Shown here piece by piece: positions 11,441 through 22,169 of a stretch of DNA of 64,000 nt. Each line of letters opens with the position of its first letter. The first letter of the stretch is position 1. Both the position numbers and the translations under genes were made by a program. The stretch is taken from positions 114,534,744 through 114,598,743 of the forward strand of contig NC_092874.1 of NCBI RefSeq assembly GCF_028372415.1, given 5' to 3'. The notes beneath the pieces are model-generated. The model did not search any database. It was not told the origin of the DNA and was given only the letters and a program-made list of their open reading frames with translations. This DNA is from Notamacropus eugenii. Taxonomy: Eukaryota > Chordata > Mammalia > Diprotodontia > Macropodidae.

Positions 11441-13130
11441 AATTCGGGCATTTGAGTGAATGAAGCTAGAAGGAGATAATCACTTCTCTGGATGTGATCA
11501 GTAATGAAAATGGAGAAATGGGATTGATTGTTTCCTTTTTTAAAAAAAAATAATTTTGATTGATGTTTTCTGTTTCTTACGTGACCATAGTATCCCATGT
11601 GTGGTACCCCCGTTACCTCTCCCTAACAGCCATCCCATAAAACAAATAGTGTTTTGCTTGGTGTTTAGAGAGGGAAAAGAAATTGAAAGCCCCCAAAGAT
11701 GGATAGTGTGTAGCATCTGTGGACCTCCCACTGCTACCAAGTTGTGGCTTGGGGGTGTCTTCTCATATCTGTTCATTTGAATCCCACTTGATCTTTATAA
11801 TTTTGTTATATTTACTTTTGACTCGTTGGGGGGGTCATTGTTCTTTCCATCTATGTCTTTTGGAAATCAAATTCCTCATTCTAGAATTTTCTAAACTCAC
11901 ATAGTTTATCGAGCATATTCTGTCTCTCATCTGGAGACCATCAATACATCACATACTGACTTTCCCCTTGTATGCAGTTCATTGCTTGAATATTACAAAA
12001 TACGACCAACTTCTCCCTGTTCCTAAAATGAAGTACATCACAATTCAGTATGAAGAGGATCACAAATGAGAATCAGGGACTGGCTTATCCTCTGGAGGAA
12101 ATTTCTGAGATTTCTTCAGCCTCCTCTGATATGGGTCAATGTTTAGAATATTTTCATTCTTGGAGTAGAGGCAAATGGAAATTATGAGCTCTAAAAGGGA
12201 ACTGGTGAATGTATAGATGTGACATCTACCACCTCTGCATCATAAAACACCATGTCACCTGCCTCATAATCCAAAAAATTCTGCCCTTTGTACAGTTTTG
12301 CTCTTACGGGAATTCTCATCCTATGCGTGGTACAGACTATATACTTATTTTGTGTTAGACTCGAAAGTCAGTATCCAATAGAAGAAATTGGTGAAACCTC
12401 TCCAATTCTATCTACAGAGTTCTTACAAAACCAACATCCCAAGCAAAACTGTTTCCCACTGTTACCTCCCAATACTGTCTTCTAGTCACAAAACTCGGAG
12501 TTTGCTAGACCAGCATCACATAGATCAGATCTCTCTACAAGACAATGTATTTTCTTCCATGACTCTCTTTCTCTTATTGTTTCCATATATGTGGGTAAGA
12601 TGATTTCAAGATGGCCAGCTTTAGGATCCAGATGGATTTCCTCATGGAATTTTTATCTTGGTTGTTTTTCTCTAATTCACGCTCCTCCTCAAGTGGGGCT
12701 GGAACAATTTGAAGGACGGTGCTACTCTGCACAATTGTTGATTGGGCCAGAGATCCTTCATGACAGAAATTTTCTCAGAACATTTAAAACAAGTTGCATG
12801 AATATGCTGGAGGAAATAATCTTTGAAGAAATTGTGACCACATTCTATAGATGTGGTGCATGTGAAGAAATCTAGGCAGATAGATCATGTCACCTCTTCT
12901 GAAATACTTGAAGGAAGATATGAGGCCATCAGTCTTTCTGATGTCTCTGATCTGGGTCTTTTGGTGTGAGATTGTTTCCTTTGTCATGAGATGTCGTTTT
13001 CCAATACCTGTCACCTCCTATAAAACATCTTTAGGTGACTAAATGGAAGGGAGAATGATGCCAGGTGACCAAAGATCTGAAATTCTTGCAGAAGAGAGAG
13101 CAGGGTCTCCAAGAACAGTTGGATAGTTAT
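11441..13130. other. Intron 1 stretch without recognised gene
   Basis: No clear repeat family identified. On the minus strand near 12,790-12,860 a fragment loosely recalls a C2H2 finger (Glu-Cys-Gly...Phe...Leu...His). It could be a decayed retrogene, or chance. Confidence 0.3.
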
Positions 13131-13164
13131 AATCAGCTGATAAGTTATCATGAGAAATCATGTG

Positions 13165-13300
13165 ACATGATGGAAGGTATAGGCACTTAGTGTATATGTG
13201 ACCACAGTCAACTCCTAACCTCTTTAAGCTTCAGTTTCCTCTTCTGTAAAATGGGTTTGATGACACCTGTCTCAGAGGTGTGAACATCCAGTGAAATCAT
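13165..13300 (+). repeat. MIR-type SINE
   Basis: CAGTTTCCTCTTCTGTAAAA, then TCTCAGAGGTGTGAACATC: the 3' part of the element. Confidence 0.6.
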
Positions 13301-13889
13301 TTTTTCTAAATTGTTTTGTTATTGAACTTTAAAACACTATAGAAAAAGCCATCCAATACTGTATTTTTTGAATTTATTGAATACCACCTCAGCACCATGC
13401 TAAGACACTAAATCACAATACGAATTTCAAAGTCTAGTTCAGGGCCCATCAGAGGGACAAACTGATATCCTGATCCGTATGAGGTAAAGAGTGGCCACCC
13501 TGTGTGCCTGGGCTAGCTGGAGTGGTCAGTACAGACTGCAAAAGCTTTTGTGGAGTTGAGAGTTGATCTGTAGAATGACCAGTTAGGCTGGCCCTTCCAG
13601 TTTCTTCTGTTCCAACTTCACATCTCTTCTAGGAGCTTAACTGTTCTTTTATCTCATGTCCTCACCCTTTAGTATCACTTTTCAAAACATTTCTTTCTGT
13701 GATGAATTCAGTACACATTAGCCTTACTCATGGTCTTAAATGGGGTCTTGATCTCAGTATGTGACTTAAAATATTAACCCTTCCAGAGAAGTCTGAATTT
13801 TTATGGAGTTTTAAAAGCATTTTTGTCTGTTTCTAAGGCTGCATGCTTTACATTGTGGAAAAGATCCAACAGCATGCTACAGTAAAAGA

Positions 13890-14010
13890 TGTTGCAGCCA
13901 GCCCACCTGAACCCAAGTCCTGACCCTCTCTCTCACAAACTGTGTGATCATAGACAAGTTAGTTTGCCTCAGTTGCTCTTTTCTTATATGCAACATGATG
14001 GAGTTCAACC
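13890..14010 (+). repeat. MIR-type SINE
   Basis: CTGTGTGATCATAGACAAGT, then a degenerate CAGTTGCTCTTTTCTTATAT. Confidence 0.5.
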
Positions 14011-14094
14011 AGGTTATGACCTCTTAATTCATATTTGCCTAGTGGCTTAAGGTTTGCAAAGCAGTTTTACATGTCTTCTCATTGGAACCCTATC

Positions 14095-14330
14095 TCCCAC
14101 TTCCATACCTTTGCACAGACATTCACCTGTGCCTGGAATGCACTCCCTCCTAACCTCTCCTCTTAGTATCTTCCTTGAACACTTTACTCAAACACCATCG
14201 TCCCCATGAAGCCTTTCTTGATTTGTCTGACTGCTAATGCCTTCCCTCCCCAACTACCTTGTAAACTGCCCTGTCTTTACTTGTATGTACTCACCCTAGC
14301 CTCCACTGCTGTCCCTGGGTTCTCTAGTAC
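14095..14330 (+). mobile_element. L2 LINE 3'-end fragment
   Basis: CCTTTGCACAGACATTCACC, then TGCCTGGAATGCACTCCCTC and GAAGCCTTTCTTGAT: the classic L2 3' region. Confidence 0.75.
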
Positions 14331-14454
14331 CCTTAAGGGCATTGGGGGTGTTTAAGCTCTGCACAGACAGCTCCAGCCCCCACCAGTGTTGTGCCTTCAA
14401 TTATAGGGGGTATTCCCCTTCACTCCAGTTCCACTTTGCCCCTGCTAAATGGAT

Positions 14455-14960
14455 TCAATTTTTAAAATTTAATTTACTTGTTTTTAATTTTCAACATTTA
14501 CTTCTGTAAGATTTTGAGTTCTAAATTTCCCCCCTCTCTCTGTTTCTCCCACCCCAAGACAGCATATAATCTGATGTAGACTATACATATACAATTATAT
14601 TAAATATATTTCCACATTAGTCATGTCAAAGGGAAAAACCATGGGAAAGGAGAAACAAAAAAGAGAGAAAATAGTCTGCTTTGATCTGCATTCAGACTCT
14701 ACAGTTCTTTCTCTGGACATGGATAGCATTTTCCATCTTGAATCTTTTGGAATTGTCTTAGATTCTTATATTTCGGAGAAAAGTTAAGTCTATTAAAGCT
14801 GGTGGTTGTTTAATGTAGCTATTGTTGTGTACAATGTTCTTCTGGTTTTGCTCACCTCACTCAGCATCAGTTCATGTAAGTCTTCCCAGGTTTTTCTGTA
14901 GTTCACCTGCTCCTCATTTCTTGTGGAACATAGTATTCCATTACAATGAATTAGGTTTGA
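14455..14960 (-). mobile_element. L1/HAL1 3'-end fragment, reverse
   Basis: Begins with T-rich TTTTTAATTTTCAAC and later reads TATTTCCACATTAGTCATGT and AGCATCAGTTCATGTAAGTC. Same family as 15,425-15,800 and, in the other orientation, 62,260-62,520. Confidence 0.65.
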
Positions 14961-15424
14961 CAAAGAAATATTTACTTCAAAGGTATAAGATAAATATGGG
15001 AACAGCTTAGCTGGGTTTCTTTCTTTAGAGCACAGTTCCAGTTCGAAGTGCAAACTCTAGCAAGTTCCAGGCATCCTGGCTTGTCTGGTCGTCCTGGCCA
15101 GGTTATAGCTATCTGCAATGTCCCAACTGGAACCATGGCTCCAAGGTCACCATGACTCCAACTCCTGTGGCCAGTGTGGTTCACCACTGGCACCTGAAAC
15201 TAGGAAGGACAAACAACATAGAGCAGAAGCAAACACCCCCAGGTCTATTTTTCAGAACCTGTGTCAAAGAGAGGGAGCAGGTGAAGGAAAGTTCTTCTCT
15301 GTATACCAGTTCAGTTCATGGAGTTTTCATTGTAGGCAAACTAGAATATTCACTCTCTAGACAGAGCAGATACAAGACTGGCAGAAAAGAAAAGAGCAGA
15401 ATGACAGTGAATGGCCAAGCTTTT

Positions 15425-15800
15425 TAAAAAAATAATTAATTAATTAATTTTAAACATTCATTTAAATATTTGGGGTGAAGAGAGTGTTTCCAAATTCTCT
15501 CACTCTTTCCCACCTACTTCTAATCACTGAGAGAGCGAGCAATATAATATTAATGATATGTGTGAAATCATACAAAATATATTTCCATATTAGCCATGTT
15601 GCAAACAAAGAGTAAAGTGAAACAACATGCTTCGGTCTGCACTCAGAGTTCATCAGTTCGGTACAGTGATTTCCTCGTTCTGCTTGCTTCACTTTGCATC
15701 AGTTCATAGGAGTCTTCCCAGATTTTTCAGAAATCATCCTGCTCATCATTTCTTATACCACAATAGTGGTCTGTCAAATCATGTACTAGAACTTGTTCTA
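15425..15800 (-). mobile_element. L1/HAL1 3'-end fragment, reverse, second copy
   Basis: Starts with TTAATTAATTAATTT and TTTTAAACATTCATTT, then TATTTCCATATTAGCCATGT and GCATCAGTTCATAGGAGTCT, parallel to the copy at 14,455. Confidence 0.65.
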
Positions 15801-16130
15801 CCAGTGAATGGTTCAGTCCTAACAGCTTTACAAATGAAAGCAGCCAATCAATGAACGCTACCCCCACTCACATGGTACAAGATGAAAAGGTTTCCATGTC
15901 AATCAATCAGGACATGCTCCAAAAGCCCCTGAAGGGCACTTCCATGTTGGGTGAACTAGCCATGTCCATCGGTTACTTTTACATACATACTTGTTGTCTG
16001 TCCTATTCAAACAGCCAGTTTTTTGCAGATAGGAATTGTTTCATTCCTTGTAGTAATAACAGCAGTACCTGGTAGCATTTCTAATAGATATTTGATATTT
16101 GAATGATCTTTACAAGAATGCCTTGAGGTA

Positions 16131-16398
16131 GGTGCTAGGTGGTGAAGTGGATGGAATGCTGGAGTTAGAGTCAGAAAAACTGGAGTTCAAATCAGGCATG
16201 AGATGTTTACTAGCTGTGTGACCCAGAGTAAATCATCTAATATTGGCCTGCCTCAGTCTCCTCATCTGTAAAATTGGCATAATATTAGCACCAATCTCCC
16301 AAGCTTGTCATGAAGATAAAATGAGATATTTGTAAAGCACTTTGAAAATTTTAAAGTGCTACATTTTTGCTATTATTATTTTTATTATTAGATTATCA
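16131..16398 (+). repeat. Marsupial CORE-SINE
   Basis: Head GTGAAGTGGATGGAATGCTG, then GAGTTCAAATC, CTAGCTGTGTGACC, CTCATCTGTAAAATTG and a TATTATTATT tail. Confidence 0.85.
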
Positions 16399-16530
16399 TC
16401 CCCCCATTGTAAAGATGAAGGAATCTCATTTTTGTCACAATATTGCACAGCTATTAAGTGTCTGAGGTAGAATTCAAGGTCAGGTCAAATGGTCTTTTCA
16501 AGATTCCATGCTGTAGATCTCTGGCTCGAA
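16399..16530 (-). repeat. MIR-type SINE, reverse
   Basis: CATTGTAAAGATGAAGGAAT, then CACAGCTATTAAGTGTCTGA and GGTAGAATTCAAGG. Confidence 0.55.
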
Positions 16531-17123
16531 AATTCTGTCATTTTCTGCCTTCCGAGGTAGAGATACTAAGAGTTGTACACTTTGCTTCACACAAACCTGT
16601 TTTGAGACACAAATGAAGTCCTGTATCTAAAAGTCCTTTGTACACCAGAAAAATCACTGAAACAATGGAAGCTAATCAGACAGTCGGGACCATCAAGGAA
16701 CCAGTATTTTAGGAAGGGAGACAAGAAATATATGTAAATAACCATAATACAAGGTAGGGGGTGATAAGATAAGAACCACAAAGTTCTACAGGCTCTACGA
16801 GAACGAGAGATTGCTTGTGGTTGGGCATAAGAGAGAAGGACAGAGATAATGAATACATACAATATGGACCTTAAAGAATGGGTAGGACTTTGACAGACAG
16901 ACAAGGAGTAGGGCAGGGAAGTGGGAAGGACACTTCAGTCAGAGGGAACAACATTAACAAAGACACAGAAGTATGAGAAAAAAAACAAACCCAGAACTGT
17001 ATGATCTCCAAGTTAGAAGGGACCCCAGAGGTCATTTAGCTCAATCTTGGCTGGGGCCTGACCTTCCCCCTACAATATCAGCAAATCTCATGAGGATAGA
17101 AAGGGTCTGTTCCTTATTAGGAT

Positions 17124-17126
<3 letters not shown>

Positions 17127-17195
<69 letters not shown>
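17127..17195 (+). repeat. (GA)n microsatellite
   Basis: About 69 bases of uninterrupted GA. Confidence 0.97.
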
Positions 17196-17199
<4 letters not shown>

Positions 17200-17504
17200 C
17201 AGGGCATAGTCAGACATGTACCCTGGACTTGGGAAAAATAAGTTTTAAAGCAGTTCAGAGAAAAAGATAGGAAGGTTATCCTGGTTGAAAATTCTAGGTC
17301 ATTTATTGGACCTCAAGGGAAGAGAAATTCTCAAGAATGAAACTATGAAAACATAAAAAGAGAAAGAATTCCGATGGAGAGGAAAAGGGGGAGGCAGTCA
17401 AAAGAGAATGATGTAGATGGACTGGGAATTCATTAATTTAGCAATGTCCAGAATTATTAAGAGATTAATGAGAGATCTACAGAATATTGAGAACAGTATG
17501 GTGC

Positions 17505-17542
17505 AGTAGTATTAGTAGTAGTAGTAGTAGCAGTAGTAGCAG
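17505..17542 (+). repeat. (TAG)n trinucleotide repeat
   Basis: About twelve imperfect units with scattered CAG variants. Confidence 0.85.
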
Positions 17543-17579
17543 CCATTGTCCTAATAATAGTAGTAATAAGAATTATAAT

Positions 17580-17760
17580 ACAAACTAGCATTCATATAGT
17601 ACTTCAAGGTTTGTCAAACATTCTATAGGTATTATCTCATTTTATCCTCACAGAAACCCTGGGAGGTAGGTGTTATTGTTCTTTATTTTACAGGTGAGGA
17701 AGACTGAGGCTAATTGACTTGTCCAGGTCTTCCTGCCTCCTTGCCAAGTCAGAATGGGGT
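17580..17760 (-). repeat. MIR-type SINE, reverse
   Basis: TATTATCTCATTTTATCCTC, GGGAGGTAGGTGTTATT, TTACAGGTGAGGAAGACTGA. Confidence 0.7.
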
Positions 17761-18387
17761 AGAGGCTGACTGGGGTCTTACTGGGATGTAATGACAATTA
17801 GCCACATAATGTTTAGGTGTTTAGGAGCAGGGATGAGCTGCCAGCTGCGCATGAAGTTCTGGGATCAAGCCAGGACCTAGAGTTGTCAGGATGATCTGGG
17901 GGTGCTGTGAAGGGGCCAGAGGATCCACAAGACTAAAAGCTGAGAAAAAGCATCATAGACTTAGGGAGCATGTGCATGAGGAAGATCATGGGACACCAGG
18001 GAGAGGGAGTCATCCAGCTGATAGTCACCCAGCCCCAGAAACCCTGCTAGGAGTGAATGAGCCAAGGACTGGGCTAGGTGGTGCTGTGAGTCTGCTGGAA
18101 TTATGAGGTGGAGAGAAGGAAGGCAGGAATGGGAAGCTCACTAGAAGTGGGATAATCATTGCTTTGAACTAAGGTCTTCTAGTCTCTTCCCTGTTCTTTA
18201 TATGACTATGATAAACTTGTATGTTTGATGATTGTGCTTATGGGAGAAGAAAAACTCTTTAGTGGGAAGCTCAAAATCAGTCCAATTCAGATGTTCCTGT
18301 GGCCTAAGCCATTGTTTTGTTGTTAACGAGAAGCTCCCAAGATTGAACTTGCAGCAGAGTTGCGGTCCTGTGGTTTGGCTTACATGA

Positions 18388-18640
18388 AGCTAGGAGGTGC
18401 AATGGATAGCATGCTGGGCCTGCAGTCAGGAAGGCTCATCTTCCTGAGTTGAAATCTGGCCCCAGGCACTTACTAGCTGTGAGTGGGTAAGCCACTTAAC
18501 CCTGTTTACTTCAGTTTTCTCATCTGTAAAAAGAGCAGGAGATGGAAATGGCAAACCACTCCAGCATCTCCGCCGAGAAAACCCCAGCTGGGGTCACAAA
18601 GAGTTGGATATAACTGAAGATGACTAAACAACGTCAGCAA
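18388..18640 (+). repeat. Marsupial tRNA-derived SINE
   Basis: Full length: AGCTAGGAGGTGCAATGGAT to AACCCCAGCTGGGGTCACAA and GACTAAACAAC. Confidence 0.88.
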
Positions 18641-18862
18641 AGCCCTAGCTTACATGTATTACTCCTTTTTATTTCTAGGTTTGATTTTGTTTTTTTTAAT
18701 TAGCATGTTTAGAACGTTTATGTGCTGTAATTGGTTTCCTTGATTGTCTTTTAAATTTTATTTCATGCATTTAAAAACATCATTCTGAAAAAAAAAGGTA
18801 TGTAGGTTCCACCAAACTACCAAAGGGGTCCAAAGATGGAGAAAAGGTTAAGAATCCTTGAT
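18641..18862 (+). mobile_element. hAT-like non-autonomous DNA transposon
   Basis: GCATTTAAAAACATCATTCT, GTAGGTTCCACCAAACTACC and the end AAAGGTTAAGAATCCTTG. A related fragment lies at 47,395-47,545. Confidence 0.45.
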
Positions 18863-19380
18863 TTAGAGTTAAGGAGTAGAGAACAGGTGATGATGTTTGG
18901 ATGTGTGGATTAAGAGGAAAGAGGAAGCTTGAGATACATGGTCTTGATTTTCTCTGTACAGTAGATCTTCTGCTGAAAGGCTGTGATCTGGGAGTGATAC
19001 AGGGGGTCTAAAGACAAGAGAAAACGTTTGGCATAGTCACAGAGAAGAGCTTGATAGAAACTCAATCAACAAGGAGCAATGGAATTTCTCTGTATTAGTG
19101 AGAGGCCAGTAGAGATGAAACAACCTGAATTCATGGTGGAGCAGTTGACACGTTACATGTAGGGTCAGAATGCTACTACTCTCATTGATTTCATGTCTCA
19201 TACTTGGGAGCAATGGGTATCTCAGCTTCTGAAGCCTCGCTCCCTGACCTAATATTCTCAAGCTACCTTGGGGTGTCGCCTCAAGGCTTGTTCTTCCTGA
19301 ATGATGCCCCATGCTTCCCCTAGTTGCTCAGAGTTTGTTACATCATGCTTTGCTTTCTTCCCTTTCCCTTACCCTCAACG

Positions 19381-19490
19381 GATTCCTGAGTTCAAATCCT
19401 GCCTCAGACACTCACACTGTGTGACCCTGAGCAAGTCATTTAACTTCTTTGTGCTTCAGTTTCCTCATCGATAAAATGAGGGGTGATTTA
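19381..19490 (+). repeat. CORE-SINE fragment
   Basis: TGAGTTCAAATCCTGCCTCA, CTGTGTGACCCTGAGCAAGT, TTTCCTCATCGATAAAATGA. Confidence 0.75.
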
Positions 19491-19783
19491 TGAGACAAGG
19501 GCCAGGGAACAAACATTAGGAGCATAATTCGCAGTCATCTTTGGGAACTTTGTGCATGCTCCTACAAGGTCGTTCTGTATGTATTCTGTATTCTCAACAT
19601 TAGTTTCTGTTTAATTCTATGTTGCTTTGTGTACATCCCCTTATATTTCCTGGTGGCCCCACACCTGGTTCTCCCTGGGGGAAGATATTGCACCTGCAGG
19701 TTCTTTTGTATCTCTGATGATCGAGAACAGAGGTTCTGGACATGGCGGGTATTCAATAAAAGGGGGTGACTGTGTTCTTACAG

Positions 19784-19939
19784 AATGATGACCTGCCAAG
19801 TACCAGCAAGAAAGGCCAAGGCAAGAGGCAGAATGGACAAGCCCAGAATCACAGCCACAGCACAACAGACGTCACACAGTTTGCCTACAGCATAACAGAC
19901 AACCCACCCTGGCACCTCTGCATCTTTCTGGGGATTCAT
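19784..19939 (+). CDS. SLC23A4: SLC23A4 exon 2: cytoplasmic N-terminus and start of TM1
   Basis: 156 bases, phase 0 at both ends, residues 2-53. The hydrophilic, Lys/Gln/Ser-rich N-terminus runs into TQFAYSITDNPPWHLCIFLG, the pre-TM1 and TM1 start typical of the family (Tyr-x-x-Asp-x-Pro-Pro-Trp-x-Leu-Cys-Ile). Acceptor TTCTTACAG, donor GTAAGA. The last codon is CAT (His), where the family has CAG (Gln) of the Gln-His pair. This also puts T instead of the usual G at donor -1. Confidence 0.93.
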
Positions 19940-20274
19940 GTAAGAACATCAACCAAAAAAACCCCCAAAACCAACCCTGGAATTTAACATTGAAAAAACC
20001 CAATCCTCAACTGAAATGATTTTTTTTTTTTGGACTTGTTTGACCATCCTAAAAACTAACCTCTCTGAGGATCTAAACACAGCTACAAACTCAGGTTTTG
20101 TCAATACTGGTCCAATGTATGGTAGTGTTCTTGAGTAATAAGCAAGGCCATCATTTCGTCTTGCTGTCACAGAAACAATGTCTAATCGCCATGTGTTTGC
20201 CCTTATTGACCAAGATGACAATGTAATTTTGAAAGCCGTGGGAATGTGACTGAAGGTGGAGATGGGGGGTTGTG

Positions 20275-20555
20275 GTTGGCACAGTTGCTAGAGGGTTGGA
20301 TGAGGAGTCGGTAAGAGCCAAGTTTATATCCTGTCTCAGAGCTTCCTACCTCTCTGGCCCTAGCAAGTCACTTAACCTCTCAGTCTCAACCCACCAAGCA
20401 ATCTATCCACAAACATTTATACAGTTCTCACCATGTGATGGGCACCGTGCCCCTCTTTCCTCATCTATAAAAAGGTACTCGCCACTCAGCACTCTAAGAT
20501 TCAAACAAGATAACATGGAAAGCACTTTGCTGACCTTAAAGTGCTAAAGATGGTG
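20275..20555 (+). repeat. Rearranged SINE fragments
   Basis: Head GGCACAGTTGCTAGAGGGTT, then CTAGCAAGTCACTTAACCTC. The tail AAAGCACTTTGCTGACCTTA at 20,519 is separated by foreign sequence. Confidence 0.5.
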
Positions 20556-20575
20556 ATGGTGATGGTGATGGTGAG
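20549..20575 (+). repeat. (GATGGT)n short repeat
   Basis: About 27 bases of GATGGT units at the SINE tail. Confidence 0.8.
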
Positions 20576-20924
20576 GGTTAAACTGAGCACAAAGTGTCCT
20601 GGCAATGGAGAACAGAAGAAGGGGTCACCATACCTGAGTCTGTTCTCTGGAATGCTCCAATTTCTACGCAGTGCTTGTGAAGCTAGGATTGGGGATTAAA
20701 TGCCCAAATAGCTTTGCCTAGGGGGAACAAAGAGATGGCACAGAGTGCTCCCTGAACCCTGGCTGAGCAGCAAGTCAGCAAATGTTAGCTGAAGATCTTT
20801 AGGCAAGTGAGATTTCTCAATGGGATTCATTGCCATCACTAGGAAAACAATTTCAAGTGTATGTTTCTGTGACATGACCTTCAGAGTCTTCTTCTTTTTT
20901 TTTGTATATGAAGGAAGGAAGGGA

Positions 20925-21175
20925 AGAGACAAGCATTATGAAGCCCCTACAGTGCCAGACATTGTACTACTATCTCATTTTTATTTTCATCTTCACAATA
21001 ATTCTGGGAGGCCAGTTCTATTATCCCCATTTTACAGTTGAGGAAATTGGGGCAAACTGAGGTCAAGTGACTTGCCTACAGTCTCATAGCTAGTCAGTAT
21101 CTGAGGCTGGATATGAACTCAGGTGTTCTGGACTGCAAGCCCAACTCTCTCTACTTCTCTACCCAGCTAGAGCTC
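20925..21175 (-). repeat. MIR-type SINE, reverse
   Basis: CCCATTTTACAGTTGAGGAA, GTCAAGTGACTTGCCTACAG and GGATATGAACTCAGGTGTTC in antisense order. Confidence 0.75.
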
Positions 21176-21436
21176 TGAGGTGAGGAAATCCCCAAAGAGG
21201 AAAAGAGTCCCTCAGCTTTCATTCCCAGCAGTCAGGTTCCCACCCCCTCCTAGCCCTGCCTCATCCCACATTGTAATTCACTCATTAGTTCTTCCCCAGT
21301 ACCAATGCTGGGAAATACAGGCAGATCCCAGCTAGGAACAGGAAAAGTTCCCAGCAGGCAGTGGTCAGCCTCTGGAAATGTGGTGATGGGAAAAAACCAG
21401 GTGAATGTCCAGGTTTGAGCCATCCCTGACTTGATC

Positions 21437-21672
21437 TGTCTGTGTTGTTTGGTCATGACCTAACTCCACATGACCCCATGGGTCACATTGCCCATGGAGT
21501 TTTCATAGCTGAGTGGTTTACCATTTCTTTCTCCAGTGGATTAAGGGAATTAGAGGTGAATTGTGACTTGCCCAGGGACACAGAGCTAGTAAATATCTGA
21601 GACTAAATTTGAACTTGTGTCTTCCTGACTCCAGGCCCAGAGCTCTACCCACTGAGCCACCTAGCTGCCTCT
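21437..21672 (-). repeat. Marsupial tRNA-derived SINE, reverse
   Basis: CTCCACATGACCCCATGGGT to CACTGAGCCACCTAGCTGCC. It ends 110 bases before the exon 3 acceptor, inside the polypyrimidine side of intron 2. Confidence 0.85.
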
Positions 21673-21782
21673 TGTTGTATCCTCCCCACTCTCTAAACCT
21701 TGCTTCTGACAGTACCTATTGCATCCACAGGGCAGGGGGCAGCACTAGATTCTTCATGCCATTCTCTTCTCTTTTTCTGCAG

Positions 21783-21940
21783 CATTATCTCACAGCCCTG
21801 GGTGGGCTTGTGGCTGTGCCTCTCATCCTGTCCAATGACCTGTGCCTGCAGCATGACCCCTTGACCCAGAGCTACTTCATCAGCACCTCCTTCTTTGTCT
21901 CTGGCATCTGCACTCTCCTTCAGGTCCTTTTAGGTGTCAG
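21783..21940 (+). CDS. SLC23A4: SLC23A4 exon 3: TM1-TM2 of the core domain
   Basis: 158 bases, residues 54-105 plus two bases of Arg106. It begins HYLTALGGLVAVPLIL, the conserved His of the Gln-His pair and the TM1 helix, then DLCLQHD, a loop typical of SLC23 proteins, and a second hydrophobic helix ending LLQVLLGVR. Acceptor TTTTTCTGCAG, donor GTAGGC. A minus-strand SINE ends about 110 bases upstream of the acceptor. Confidence 0.95.
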
Positions 21941-22044
21941 GTAGGCTAATGCTTCCCTGTAAGTGGGCACAGGTCCTGTCTTCACCCCAGGAAGGCTTGG
22001 GCCCTCAGAAACACAGTGAAATGAGTTCTTCCTCCTAAAGCCCT

Positions 22045-22165
22045 CTGCAAGACTGTGAGGTGGAATATTAACTCCTTGAAGGCAGGGACTGTCTCACTTT
22101 TCCTATTTGTATCTTTAGTACTTAGCACACAGTAAGTACTTAATAAATGGTTGTTGATTGATTTA
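22045..22165 (+). mobile_element. L2-like LINE 3' tail
   Basis: ACTCCTTGAAGGCAGGGACT, then TTAGCACACAGTAAGTACTT and AATAAATGGTTGTTGATTGA. Confidence 0.65.
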
Positions 22166-22169
22166 GTGC

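Noticed and set aside
19785-19795. ATGATG at the start of exon 2 as the initiator
   Set aside because: It is out of frame with the conserved SLC23 sequence.
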